Shown here: positions 1 to 12,575 of the stretch, piece after piece
Position numbering within the stretch: position 1 is the stretch's first letter
How the letters are laid out: each line of letters begins with the position of its first letter
Position numbers and translations under genes: made by a program
Notes under the pieces: generated by a model
What the model was told of the DNA's origin: nothing
The model's input: the letters and a program-made list of their open reading frames with translations, nothing else
Database searches by the model: none
Source of the DNA: Polytrichum commune
Lineage: Eukaryota > Streptophyta > Polytrichopsida > Polytrichales > Polytrichaceae
DNA: 64,000 nt
Direction of reading: 5' to 3'
Assembly (NCBI GenBank): GCA_950295325.1
Contig: OX485804.1
Location: 12,090,001 to 12,154,000 of the forward strand

Positions 1-67
1 GAAGCAGCATTTACTCATCCTTTCGTGCACAACACCATAACCATTCCTTATAAAATTGTTTTTGCAG

Positions 68-758
68 CTCAAGAATATCCCAAAACCAGAAAGCAGAGGC
101 ACTTCCGAAAGTGATGGGCGTGGGATCAGATCCAAAGATTACCACCTTGATGCTGCTTGCCGCAGAATTGTAAAGCCAAAGAAGGTACCTTAGTATATAC
201 AAAATACTAATAATAATAATAAATTAAATTATCTAGGAAATTTCAACTGTACATTCAGGGAAATGCAGGCCTTCAATGGATTCGGATTTCAAGATTGCCA
301 TACTAAACACTAAGGACTTATTGGGTTCTTTGAGCATCGTTGTTGACTAAATTGTAAAGAGTCACTTACAGGACATCAATCTTATATGTAGGTAGCACAA
401 ATTGACATCCAAAGTACACTTTCCCAAAACCAACAGATAACCTTAAACAAATACGATGTTCCATTGTCACACATTGAAAGCCCACAACAGTTAATCCCAT
501 GTGGATCCATGAGGTCTAAAATAGCATGAATGAGTTGCATATCTAAAATTCAACCTTAATCTCGATGAGGAAGGACCTGTCATTCCTGGGGATGAGGGTT
601 CGGTATTCAAGAATGAGTCCCTCCCACTGGGGCTTCACGATGTTATGGAGTATCTGTTGGAGGTACTAATCGTCATTGAGAGACAAACAAAGTAAGATCG
701 ATTGCAGTTAATTGTTTTCACTCATAATCATTCACAGGTTGCATTATATAGCAGCTAG
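68..758 (+). CDS. 3' end of an unidentified spliced gene (three exons)
   Basis: Three short open segments join in one frame. Exon 68-184 follows a strong acceptor (T-rich tract then GCAG) and ends at AAG|GTACCT; it gives 39 codons including IPKPESRGTSESDGRG and SKDYHLDAACRRIVKPKK. Exon 570-662 (31 codons, ending LPLGLHDVMEYLLE) has a weaker acceptor after GATGAG and a donor GAG|GTACTA. Exon 738-758 follows ATTCACAG and gives VALYSS and a TAG stop. All three junctions are phase 0, which is unlikely by chance. The gene must begin left of the window. I do not recognise the product; the segment is basic then acidic, with no visible membrane segment. A reverse-strand frame over the first exon (11-202) is less convincing because it lacks splice sites. 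It could also be a decayed gene fragment. Confidence 0.5.
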
Positions 759-984
759 AGTACCAAGTAGCAAGTTAGTGAAAAAGGAGTCTTAGGGTGA
801 AGATGCAACTGAGGGGAGCAGGCCGAGGCTGTATTGGCGTGGCCGAAAAATGTTGAGCCGGCTGGAGTGTTTGGCCCGGTTATGATGTTTCTTGCTTGCT
901 TACTTGCCCTCAGAGTAAGTTTTCCCTGTATACTTGCAACTCATGTTAATGTTGCCAAAATTTCTTTGTGAGGTCTCAACCATC

Positions 985-1130
985 ACTACTAGCATGAGTC
1001 CTAGGCAATCATCCTACGTCGGTGAAAGAACAATACAAATCTACCGTTATGGTAGATTTCCGGTTTTTCAAGTGACATAAGACAAGTTTCGAGTGACGCA
1101 AGACAATTGCTTGTAGTGCATGCGTCAACG
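985..1130 (+). repeat. dispersed repeat family R6, copy 1
   Basis: The segment CCTAGGCAATCATCCTACGT onward, containing a short inverted repeat around AAATCTACC/GGTAGATTT, recurs in diverged form at 58390-58540. No coding potential is visible. The rest of 759-2419 holds this copy, the R2 copy at 1150-1450 and otherwise nothing I can identify. Confidence 0.45.
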
Positions 1131-1149
1131 AATAACATAGGTGGGTCTT

Positions 1150-1450
1150 ATGTGGTCGCTCTTCTTAATCAAACACCTATATTTAGGTGGTATATGACAA
1201 GGCTTATAGTCAAGAATGGACACTAAAATGGAGATGTGTTGCTGTAAGATAGGACTATGTGCTCAAAAAGGGACCATACTAGTTTCACTTGTGAACATGG
1301 CTAGGAGGGCTATGTGATCATTTCAATAAAATGAGAATCTCCACTTTGATCTCTTCTAATAGTGCATCTCAACTTTGATTTTGAAAATTGAAACGACAAT
1401 CTTACATGATTTGCAATTGCTTACCAAATGAGACAATTTCCCAAACTGAT
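1150..1450 (+). repeat. dispersed repeat family R2, copy 1
   Basis: About 300 bp shares an ordered set of short blocks with copies at 4865-5165, 37640-37990, 42755-42900 and 63340-63660 and, inverted, at 62205-62335. Shared blocks include GGACACTAAA, a GGGAGGGCTATGTGATCATT-like core and a GAGAATCTCCACTTTGAT-like block. Copies are strongly diverged. No terminal inverted repeat or target duplication could be defined, so the element class is unknown. Confidence 0.55.
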
Positions 1451-2419
1451 CAATGTTTAGCAGCTACTGCAAAAGATCACCCACAAACTCAATTTTGTAG
1501 ATCTGCTAAATCCTATCATGGTGCATTACACCTGTCTAGAAAGACTCACCAGAGACTTACCAGACATGCTGTCAGCTTAATTATGGTGGTGGTTGCTTGT
1601 GCTTTTCAGCAGACAGCTCCTGCGAATGCCTGAAATTCAGAGGGGATGAAGTACCTGCAACCCCTGATTGGAATTCTGGCAATCTATTTCACAGCATCTT
1701 TGAAATCGTAACCTAAATGCTCTGAGTGATTCCTATGCTGAATGTACTTGTAAACTAAAACCATACGGAACAATTTTAAGCAAATACTCTGCTGACAGAA
1801 GTTGTGTATTTTGTGAAGTTCAAGACACATATGTGCACTAGACCTGTATCTCTAGTGCTCATAAGGACACAATATAATCAGCATGTGTATAAATTCTTTT
1901 GAACTCGAAAGTCAATACATATGTAATAGAGTATTTTGCCAATTATTGCAATTATTTTATGAAAGAGTGTATGTATCTCCAATTGGGTCTCCAAATGCTT
2001 CCAGATTTACAGTTGGAAACCTCCAAAACACATAAATTATGCTGAAACGCCCCCTCAAATGGCCATTTCAACAAATTTGCCCATTCTTAACACCCATGAC
2101 AGTTCAAACATTCAGTATAAAATCCTGCTCTCGAACCAATCGAGCATTTGGGATGAACTGACACAGCACATTCCACGACAGAGCACATTCACAAATGAAT
2201 ATATTTGTGTGCGAGGAAGATACTGACAGAGAGAGAGACGAACTGAACCCATGAACACCAATTCCTATAGGCTATATGTCAACTGAAGCTCAACAAAGTT
2301 TGTCAACGAAGTTTCTTTCCTTTATGAGTGTACAGGTTTGATCAGAATCTGAACTGTCATTGGAACAACATCCTAGAAGTAAAACTGGCCTGGAGGAATT
2401 CATGCTGTGAAGTACCTAC

Positions 2420-5400
2420 TCATCTTGCTGCTGCCCTTGCACTCAATGTTGTATGGTAATTTGTACTCCGCTGTTTTCTGTAGGACGTGTACACATCATC
2501 GTACTGAGTGACCTCATTTGGATCCGCACTAGCTCCTAGCCCAAGTCGCCCCGAGCTCGTCATACCTGGCCGATGTTCTAAGCTACCATCTGGCAAAGTT
2601 CCTGTCTCTGGATCAATTTGCATGCTGCTCGGGGGAGGAATGCGAGCACCTCCCTCTCTACCTCCACTGTCTTCATCACCTTCGTCATCGTGGCTCCTAG
2701 TACTAATTCCTGGAAGTTGTCCTTCTAAAGGATCCACCTCTCCTACCTCTTTAAAAAACTTTGTCACCCTCTCTAAAATGTAGGACTCGGAAGCAGTCGA
2801 TGCAGGAATAACAGTAGGGATATCCAGCGGGCTTAAAGCAGAGTATGGCACCCCACTACCAATCTGCATTTTTCTGACCATACCTGGTATCAATCCAGGT
2901 GGGAAAAGTGGGTACGGAGTTTGTTCACTGGGTCGCACTGGGGGCGGTAATGCTGCAAGTGGTGGCGTTTGAATGGGGACTGGAGGTGGCAGAGGGGCTA
3001 GAAATGGCGGTCCAGCTAGTGAGGGGTATAAACCAGGTAATGAGTTTGCTAGAAACTGCTGGGCTGGATTTGAAGGGTTAAACGGAACACCTGCTCCAAA
3101 GAACTGAGGGGGCGCTGCAAATGATGGTTGTGACTGCTCACTTGGTTGCTGTGATGCATTTGGGGGTGGTTGAGCTTGATCTTGTTGCCACTGACTCCCA
3201 TACTGAAATTGAACTGTTCCATTACACCAAGAAAACAGCTGTGAGATCTCAATGAAAATGGGTGGAGTGCATAGCATTCTTAAGCATGTGCAAGAACATT
3301 CTCTTTCTATTCTAGCTTCAAGAACAAATCAAAGAATCAAGGTCCTTGATTACATGCATGAATGTCAAGAATTGTCAAGTGGCAAGCTCTCATTAGTTGA
3401 CACCTCATTGTTACCTATCTTCAGACAAAGCCCTATACCATCTACCAAGATTCAACTTGAAGACCTTGCCAAAACCAACCCCAAGATGCTTGTCTCGGGA
3501 GAACAACCACTATACCACTTAAGAATGCTATGTGGAAGGATGACTGCATTGTATTCTTAGAACATTTCAAGTAGGTTCATAATTCTAACTGAAAATGCTC
3601 AGACCCACCAGGGTTCCTTCCATGGCTTGTCCTGCTTATTAACAATGATATTTAGGGGAAGAGGGGGAAGGGAGACGTGTACAAATAATGTACCTGCTGG
3701 TGGAGGCTTATTGAAAGGCACCTCTGGTGGGGGAGGTCCAGCCACCATCTCACCCTCCAAGGTATTGATTATGTCCATGTTATACACCTCCTTGTCACCC
3801 CAAAATTGCAGAATCTTTTGCAAACTATCTTGATTTTGAGCTGCAGCCATATCATTCGGGTTGTGGTAGATGGCTGCCAGCATAGCACCTAGTGCAGGCC
3901 TGAAGGCAAGAGCTTCTGAATCTAACTCCTTGGGATTGGAGCGACGTTGTAGACTGCACACAAATATTTCCAAATGCCAGTTAGTGAACCATTCCCCCTT
4001 ATTGTGAACATAACCAGCTTTTAAGATGACAAATGTATTTGGCATGTTAGCAAGCCACAACTGATGGTAGGATGTACTTCATCTGTGAGAACAATGGCGC
4101 ACAACATGCAATGAAGTAGCTGTCACAAAAAAACAAAAAAACAAAAGGAATCTAGGAATAGGAAAGTTTGCTTCTTCAAATTCCAACATACAATCATATT
4201 CCACTACAGTAGCTGAAAACACAATACATTTTCTAGTCACAGCTACGTAGGAGGTATAAGTTTGTCACAAGATAGACAAATACCTGAACAGAAATATTTA
4301 CTTCAAAAAAAAACCTTATTACTAAATTTGCCAGCTTGTGTTCAATTAAGATAGATAATCATAGTTTTTCCACTGTAGAGACCCCAGGACTTTCACCCCA
4401 TGAATACATTCATCAGAGGACAGAAACATGTCAAGGCACAGAGAACAGCATGACAAACCTGTTGAATAAGATGTCATTTGCGAGGTAAATTACGTGCAAT
4501 TGCCTATCTACATCGTCCATTGATAAGACCCTTTCCTTTAGTGCCTCTACCAATGCAGGCATGAAGGCAGCCCTTTGCATAAACCACATCTTTGCTCCCT
4601 TTATTGACTCCTTTGTACCTGACACAACACCATAGCTGGGTGAGAAAGTGAAGTTCATCAATCATCAGTAATCACTCAACTTGAATTAGATATTTGGTTG
4701 AGTATATACATGTCATCAGGCCAAGTGATCATCTATGAATTTGTAGCTTGCTCTAAGCAACACTGTGATCAACAAGATTATATGTAACACAATAATTTCG
4801 CAGTGTAAGCAGCACTAAATCATGCGCTCATCACTTTCAGCATCACCACTAACTATGATATGGACTAAGGTCTGTGGGCCATATGTGGTCATTCTTCTTA
4901 ATTAGAGACCTATATTCAAGTGGCACACGGCGAGCCATGTAGTTAAGAAAGGACACTAAAGACACATGTTACAATGAGATTGTATTATGTTAAGAACACA
5001 GACACCATTCTAGGTCCAATAGTTAGCACAATTGGGAGGGCCTATGTGATCTCTCAAAGAGAAAGAGAATCTTCGCTTCAACATCATAATATTGTGCAAT
5101 TCAATTCCAATTCTAAATCTCAATATGACAAACTTTGCGATTCCCAATTGCTGACTGGATGAGACAATTCACTCTCTGAGCCGATCCAACAGCCAAAATT
5201 GTCTGGAGCTGAAAGTGCCCACAATAGGGCTACATACCCTACCCCCACGCCTGACTCTGAAAAACAAGAAGAAAACTGACATTGCAACCACTGGACAACT
5301 ATATGACCATTAATGAATAAGCCCTGTACATGAATCATATGACAATGGCTATGATATGGACTAAATAGAAATTGCACCATTGAACAATCATATCACAATT

Positions 5401-6322
5401 AAGGAATAAGGCCTGTGAATGTTACATATGACAATGGCTATGATATGGACTAAATTGAAATTGCACCATTGGACAAAATCATATGGCAATTAAGGAACGA
5501 GGCCTGTATAAATTCAGGAGATTGAGGAGTACCTGATAAACTATCCATCACCCCCTTCATCTCCGCTGCAATTTCAGGAGGAAGGGGCCCAGGAGGCCCA
5601 GCTTGTTGGTAAGTAACTCCAGCATAGTTTTCATGTTGGAACTGATCATAGAACGGTTGAGGATGGTGGGGTTGCTCAAAGTACGCAGGTGTAAATGGAA
5701 TCGAAGGAGGAGCTGATGGAGCGGAGGAGCTAAGAGATGGTTTCAACGCACCGCCAAGAGCAGGGTTAAGGGATAGATTCAATGCATTTTGAGCAGCATT
5801 AAGAGCTGCCAATGCAGGATTGTAGGAAGGAACTACTGTAGGGACGACACTAGGGTTGGTTATTCCAACAGGGTTAAGTGTTAACCATAGCTTGTACCGG
5901 TAATAGTCATGGCCCTCTGCACCAAACAAAAAGGCATACATAGGATTATCCTTTTGTTTGTCCTTCATCAGAGCTTCAAACTGGGGGCCATTCTTCACTG
6001 CATACTCCACCAATTTGTCAATGCGCTTCTGTAGGTCGTTGTCTGCCGGAGCTTGCACGGGTGTAGGGGGTGGTTCCCATGGATTGAAAAACCCTGATGA
6101 TAGACTCAACCCCCCTGGGCCTTGGGGGGGGATGGAGGGCGGAGGGAGAGCTGATGACCTCGATAAACCCGATGCGTAGGGATATGGCCCTGTATGGTAA
6201 GGAAACTGTGCAGGGGGTGGATATTGAACCATCCCTGATACCGGTGCTCCTACACCTCCAACAGGAACTGCCAGCGGAGGTGGCTGCATATAAGAGTGGC
6301 CATACCCCTGTCCTTGCTCCAT
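2420..6322 (-). CDS. CHERP: CHERP-like SURP and CID domain protein (pre-mRNA splicing)
   Basis: Four exons on the minus strand (5533-6322, 4459-4618, 3694-3953, 3213-2420) join in frame with GT-AG introns to give 667 aa. The start is ATG at 6322; an upstream in-frame GTG is not used. Residues about 94-150 form a SURP (SWAP) module ([31 protein letters not shown]). Residues about 258-390 are a CID, the fold that binds RNA polymerase II CTD in related proteins ([24 protein letters not shown]). The C-terminal half is Pro/Gln-rich and carries a CHERP-like block ([22 protein letters not shown]) and the tail [17 protein letters not shown]. Human CHERP has a G-patch before this tail; here only [13 protein letters not shown] remains. 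Family members act in U2-linked splicing in the nucleus. Intron 1 (4619-5532) holds an R2 repeat and an 89-bp tandem repeat. Confidence 0.9.
4865..5165 (+). repeat. R2 repeat copy 2, inside CHERP intron 1
   Basis: This segment aligns with 1150-1450 over most of its length: GTGGTCATTCTTCTTAATTA, ACCTATATTCAAGTGG, AGGACACTAAAGACACATGT and GGGAGGGCCTATGTGAT blocks occur in the same order. It lies antisense to the host gene. Confidence 0.6.
5285..5515 (+). repeat. 89-bp imperfect tandem repeat in CHERP intron 1
   Basis: ACAATGGCTATGATATGGAC starts at 5342 and again at 5431, a period of 89 bp. Each is followed by AAATTGCACCATTG and a GGAATAAGGCCTGT-like block. A partial, more diverged unit precedes them, so about 2.5 units are present just inside the exon 1 donor. 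Confidence 0.8.
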
Positions 6323-9165
6323 TTCACCAAACACAGAAGGCCTACAAAAATATCCAAATTCTCACAGAAACAATTCACGTTCCGGATCCACGATGCACCA
6401 CACCGAAACTAGAGCGGGATGTCGATCGAAAGCCCTGAAATAACATAATCCGCAACCATAATTTGACGCACCGACATTCGCACAGAATTACTAATTGCGA
6501 ATCCGCGATTCAGTTCGTACAGGTTTGGTGAAAGAGACGATACAGGAACCGGAGAGTGAATCAAATGTGAAGCAGAGTGCCAAGTCTGCAACTGCAAACC
6601 CTGATTTCGAAAGAGAAGACAGACGATGTTCCCAGTTCGTGGGGAACGTGGGAACCTTCAACAACCATGTCACGGCTTTCACAACATCCTACCCTATGAT
6701 CACCCAATAGTTATTAGGTAGCCGAACCTATCACCGCCCAATCTTTGGTGAATTAAGACCCCGGAAAATGAACAATATTGTCAACTTTGACATTCATATC
6801 ATTGTATGTGAAATAACTTTCCGCATCTAATTTTAAATATTACAACACATATTTCTATCTTTATTTAGAAGAAAATCCCTTACTATTTTGCTATTGAGGT
6901 GTTAATATAGTATGCCTATCATACGGTGCGATTAAGTACATATCCACGAATATGTAGGATAGTTACTAGTTACCATGACCCCCAACACAACCACCGGAAA
7001 TTCTAAGCCCAATAGAAAGGTTGGTTATGTATTGTTTCTCAAGAAAACACTTACCATATGGTTATATACTTACCATATAGGTTAGAGACGAAGGTGATTG
7101 CGGGTTTGAACATTCATTATCCAACTTAGGGTTTCATAAGATTATTAAGTTCACTATGAAGTGAGAATTGCAAGTTTCATTTGTGAAACATTTATGAAGC
7201 AAAATTAATAGAGACTACGTCCAAATACAAACCTATTACCATACCCCCATGGCCAGTTAGGGCCACTTCACACACGAGTCAAGAGCCCTGACTATGAAAT
7301 TGTGGGAGCCCAAAAGAAAGTGTCCAAAGGCCCTCCCAAGACACCTCCAAAATCACGTAGTGATGGAAGTCATATGTGACTGGGCCCTCAACCAGATGCT
7401 ATTTCAATGAATCTCTATTCATGCGGGTCCTTGCACATGATAAAATAAAATAAACAAATGGTTGTGAACGTTCAGAGTGCCATGGCCTCCTGGTTTTGTG
7501 TTAGGCCTACCTCCAAGAGGAGGTTTTTGAAAATAGTCTAAGTGGCTATAAAACATGATCTATTTGATGCCATGTAGGAATCCATGTAGACTTTACATCC
7601 ATCTTGCATTCACATACTCCATTGGTCCTTCAAGCGTAGTGTGAAGCAGCGAACTTGGACCGGCTCCACCTTTTCCACCAATGGGAGTGCATGAAATGAA
7701 ACGGTCACGGCCCCTCAGTCTCATGTGGAAGTGGCTCTAAAATAAAATAATGTTGAAAGTGCCAGATTTGGGATTTCTAATTTTTAGAAAGTTACACAGT
7801 TCAAGAATTTTATTGAAACTACCAAATATTCCTATAGAAACAAATTGGTTGTTCGGCAAATTTATTGTATGCTATATACTATCAAGAACCTCCAATGTGA
7901 GCATTGCAAAAGGATTGCATGAGATCGTAGTTATCATTTGCTTGGGTTGATGTTTTGTGTAGATTTATAATAATATGTGCACAATTTGAGCATACTTGTC
8001 AACGAGAATTGAAAACTTGTTGTTTGTTTCATCCAAAATGGTATTTTGCTTATCAAAACAACCATGTTGCATACATGGGCATCATCTCGAAGATATCACA
8101 CCCCAAAGATGGAAATTTTATGTTTTTTATTATTTACGTAAGTGTAATGCACTCCGACCCAATGAACTAATATTGAAACATGTATTTGTTCACGTTATAC
8201 ATCTAAAATTATACTAGTTAGAGCTAGGAATATCTTCTTGGGTTGGGAGGTTGGCTATGAGCAAAAGGGGAAACAAAAACAGTAATGAGATTAGTATGCA
8301 CAATACATCATCTATGGATATTCAGGGTCAACATACAATGAGAGACTGGAGGATGTCATGTAGTTTTCATTTATGGCAGCCAAATCCATTTTTGATAGAC
8401 TTGGGTTTCTCAACGTCAATGTATTATTATCTTGAAGCTCAATGCAACAGACTTTCATCTTTGTGAAACAAAACCTAATTTATGTGGTTCTAAGAATATC
8501 ACATGATGTAATATGACCCCTTGTCTAATGGCTCTTATGTTTATTATGACTAAAAATTGGACTACTAGGTTGTTGAATTGTTTTGTAGGCCCAATTGGGT
8601 TTGAGGATTTTTAGGGGCAACTAAAAGCAATAGAGTGATTCACGAGTGTATGTGGAAGAGGCCCATTAAGTATCAACCCCTTGCTAGAACCCTACCCAAA
8701 AGGGTCTTATAAGCCACCACTTCAATGTTTCTCTCCTCTATTCTACTCATGTTCTTGGTGGTGCCCTTGCTCTCTTGCTCTCCATAAACCTTTTTGCTCT
8801 TCTTTGTGAGTTACTCTAAGAGGATTAGATCATTGCTTTGACTTCTTTGCTTTAGATTTGTGAGGTACTTTAGATTTGTGGGTTGATTGTGAGTTGATTT
8901 AGATTTCTAAGTTGATTTAGATTTGCAGGTTAGCTTTAAATTTGTGAGTTGATTACAAGCTGCTATGGATTTGTGGGCTTCATTTGTTGATTTCATTGCA
9001 ACCTTCCATGTCTAATGCATGTTGTTATTGTTTGTTGCATGTTGTGTATTGCTATTATTGCCCCTAATACCCATTCCAACCGTGTAATATTTGTATTTAG
9101 GATTTTTAGGTATTAACTAGGTTTTTATAGTTGAGCCTTTTTTTGGTGGGTTGGAACTCTTGATC
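6323..9165. other. gene-free spacer upstream of CHERP-like gene
   Basis: The first 300-400 bp should hold the promoter and 5' leader of the minus-strand CHERP-like gene; I see no clear TATA element. The rest is AT-rich with short chance frames. Around 8840-8970 there is a degenerate minisatellite built on TTTAGATTTGTGAGTTGATT-like units. No gene is recognised. Confidence 0.5.
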
Positions 9166-9539
9166 TAAGGTAGGGGTGGCAATTTCCGTGCGGGTCCTAA
9201 AGTCGACCCCTAGGGTCGGAAGCACCTATCTAGGTGCTTTTACCTGGGTTTACAAAAACACCTATCAAGGTGTTTTTACCGTTCACATCGCTGCCAACGG
9301 TCGGTTTTAGAAATCCACCCTGTGGATATACCACGTACCCTATGTGCGAGTGTTGGTCACTCTACAAGGTTTCCTTTAAAAATTTGTAGGAAATCATAGA
9401 CATGCTGGAAATTTTTGATTTTTTCATAGTTGCTCTTGTACCAGCTTTGCGGAGCACTCAAAATTTATAAAAAAAAATAGTTTCAGCATCCCAACTAGCC
9501 CCATCTGAAATTTGGACGGAAATTGCCACCCCTACCTTA
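9166..9539. mobile_element. non-autonomous TIR element, hAT-like
   Basis: A 23-bp perfect inverted repeat bounds 374 bp: 9166-9188 and 9517-9539, both containing TAGGGGTGGCAATTTCCG. The TAGGGGTGGCAA terminus is typical of plant hAT-type miniature elements. I could not find a clean 8-bp target duplication; the TAAGG/CCTTA extension of the repeat hides the exact ends. Inside lie three consecutive perfect hairpins: CGACCC/GGGTCG (9204-9218), AAGCACCTA/TAGGTGCTT (9220-9239) and AAAAACACCT/AGGTGTTTTT (9254-9277). No open frame is present. Confidence 0.75.
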
Positions 9540-9756
9540 ATGCAAGGCTTTTTTCATACGTTGTTTTGTTCGAGCATGTGGTTTGACCTTTAACAACACC
9601 CATTGTACAATCCTTCGTAGAACCCCACCAAAACCTTTCACCCTCCCTCCCAAACGATGACATTGCCCAAAATAGCATGTATTGGCAGGACAAAGGAGGT
9701 AGGTTTATTTTGTGGCTAGATACATACAAGGGTGATCACATTTTTAAGCAAAAGCT

Positions 9757-10380
9757 TAAGTAGCATATATTTTTGATGTTGACATTGGTTTGGAGTGTCA
9801 ATTGGCAGCTTCATTGGTGACTCTTAACCGCAAGACGAAATCCTACGAGAATAAATAACATAATGCAAGTATTGTGGCGAATTATATAAGTAAAATTGAA
9901 AAACATAATAAGAAAGCACAATACCACTTTGAAGCTCTGGCTATAAAAGAGCATGACCGGATAGTTGCGTCTAAAGATGAAATTTTTATTCCGCTAGTTC
10001 TCCTTGTTCGCCAAGTTATTTAAGAAGATGTATATCCAAGGTTTGAGTTTGATGTATGTGATTATGGCTTAATCAAGCCAAAATCGTTAGTGAATTGTAA
10101 GATGGGACATGATTTGTACGATGTCATTCAAAATCCAAGGGCGCAAACAATTTTGAAAATTGAAGAGGTGTGGAATATAAAAACAACATTCGTAACAAAG
10201 GTTGCCACGCCATCCGGGAGAAAACATACATGGACTATGTTGAGTGTAACATGATAGCATATGCCACAATTGTATTACTCAATACGATAGTAGCAAAGAC
10301 TATATCTTGAAAGTCGTTAATGACAAAATGCCAGTACAAGACTTCTTTTCAAAAGCTTGCACATCGAACCAAAAAAAAAA
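9757..10380 (+). pseudogene. decayed protein-coding frame of unknown family
   Basis: From about 9757 to 10250 one forward frame reads about 165 codons with only two stops (TAA near 9856 and 10021), unusual in such AT-rich DNA, and with protein-like composition: CQLAASLVTLNRKTKSYENK, QYHFEALAIKEHDRIVASKD, PRFEFDVCDYGLIKPKSLVN, RAQTILKIEEVWNIKTTFVT. After a frameshift near 10250 it continues as ICHNCITQYDSSKDYILKVV and PVQDFFSKACTSN, including a CxxC pair. No start codon or introns are evident. I do not recognise the family. It probably derives from a mobile element or an inserted gene that has decayed. Confidence 0.5.
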
Positions 10381-11413
10381 GGAAATGTAAAAAAATTGGA
10401 AAAATTAAGCTAGTTTGAATGGGAAAACGACAAAATATAGTTGACCAAAAGTAATATTTTTATTATATAATATATAATATGGATATCATAATATCTTGAA
10501 TTATTGCAATTCTAACTTTCGGTTAATACCCTAACCAGAGGTCTTAAATGACGTTCACCTAGAGCTTGGGCTAAATTTCACTAAAGGTCGTGGTATCAAA
10601 AGTAACCAACAACCCCTACTAAAGGTGTTAAATTACCTTAATCTAAAATTCAGACTAAAATCTACTAATGTAAGAGTACCAACTATGACATAATCCAAAA
10701 GTATGGTCAACTGGTTGGGATATCAACTGTGATATTTGTCATCAACAATTAAATTTCTCAAACATCAATCTAGACCAATTTTATTTCTTTCGCACCGAAT
10801 TTCGTAGGCCCCTATCTTCGTACGACAATTGTGTGTTCAGGTGTGGATTGTCCTTTTGTTGGATAAGACATAATTCTCTTATTTGTGCCAAAATCCTAAC
10901 TTAACTAAGCATTTTTTTGATTATGATAACCTTTTAAATCATATTTGTGATTATAATTGTCACAAAAATAGATTATTAACTTACCAATATTTTTAAATAA
11001 AACTATCAATGGAATAGTAAAATAAAGTTATAGTTATATGAGTTGACTTTGTGCAAAGTTATTCAAACTTATTTTGATGCACTTACACTGTACTATGTAA
11101 CATAGATAATTTTCCATAATTTTCATACAATTTTCTTTCCAAATCTCCAATCTTCTATCGGCTATAAAAATCGCTTAATCTCTCAAAATATATTTTTACA
11201 AGCTTAATTTTTTCAACCTTGTCTTCACTTTTCCGGTCATCATGTGGCCACACCAAGACACAACAATCAAACGACCTAATCGGATGTTTATGGACAACTG
11301 TAGTGTTTAAACCTAAATGTGAGTAAGAACACCAATTCAATCAATATGAAATCAAGTCATAAACAATACCTTAACCAAGTGCATACCCATATGACACCTT
11401 AATCAATAATGGT

Positions 11414-11450
<37 letters not shown>

Positions 11451-12575
11451 TAAATTCAAATAACAACATTGTCCTTAAAACCCTAAACATTGGGTAAACT
11501 CCAAAGTCCAAGATATTACAAGTCATTCTAAAATATATAGGATGAAACAACACAGTATAAACAAATGAAAGATGACTATGGTATTGCCACTAGCGTGAAG
11601 TATGGGTTGGGTTTGTTTTCGAGTTTGTCTAAGTGTATTTATAATCTTAATATGATATTATAAAAATTATAGGGTTTAAAATTTAGGATATTGTAGGTCA
11701 TATATATGTAGGATATTTTGTATGAACTTATGTATGTGACCTATAAATGCAATCCTAAACCATCCAACCTCAAGTTTTGCTTGTTTGTTATAATATGCAA
11801 AATGCGTAAAATGTATATAATAGTTGGTTTTATATAATTAATTTTCATTGTTGGTGTACCTCAAGATGGGTGATACATATACAATTTTCTATTTGCATAA
11901 TACTTATAAACAAATATTATAGATATAAACTCATTAATGGGTAATGAATGAAGCATAAATAGTGCAGAAAAAACAAAATCATTCTAGGACATCATCATCT
12001 AATAATATAGGGTTGGAATAACAACATCATATTTCACATTAGAATAAAGAGCAATTGTGTTGTGAAGATGAGGTTAGGATATGGAGCAATGGACTTATGG
12101 TAAGGGTATCGATTACAACACTTGCTTTCAGTGTGGACCTATAGTTAGGGTATCAACCAAGTGGATAGTGATTTCACAATTTCATAAATCAGCAGTTCAC
12201 GTGACATTATCAAATTTGCATGTTTATAATTATAATTGAATTACTAAAATACATTTTTTTGAATTTCGACAATAAAGTGCCATAAGTTATGATTTTGTCA
12301 ATATTAATATGAGCGTGATTTTCAACAAAAAGAAGGCATAAGAAAAGAATTCAATAGAATCTCAAAGATATGAGCAATCTAACAAGTGCGGTGGTACATT
12401 GTCAATGAAAATCAATAAATGCAAGTCAACAATCATTGTTAAAATGATCGCCAACTTCAAGAAGGAAGATCCGAAGCTAAGTTAACATCTCTCCCATTTT
12501 GCCTTCATAAATTCATAAGCTCATCAATGTGTGCCAGCACTCGTGAAGTCTTTGGGCATAGTCGCTCAAGATCCT
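10381..12575. other. gene-free AT-rich spacer
   Basis: Very AT-rich sequence with an (AC)15 tract and no frame longer than about 60 codons. I see no gene, tRNA or element ends. Confidence 0.5.
11419..11448. repeat. (AC)15 microsatellite
   Basis: An uninterrupted 30-bp AC dinucleotide run. Confidence 0.95.

Noticed and set aside
3252-3560. 102-codon forward frame antisense to the CHERP-like gene
   Set aside because: It lies in intron 3 of the CHERP-like gene, whose exons join perfectly on the minus strand.
6495-6710. Forward and reverse frames just upstream of the CHERP-like start
   Set aside because: Overlapping frames on both strands without family features; the region is better explained as leader and promoter.
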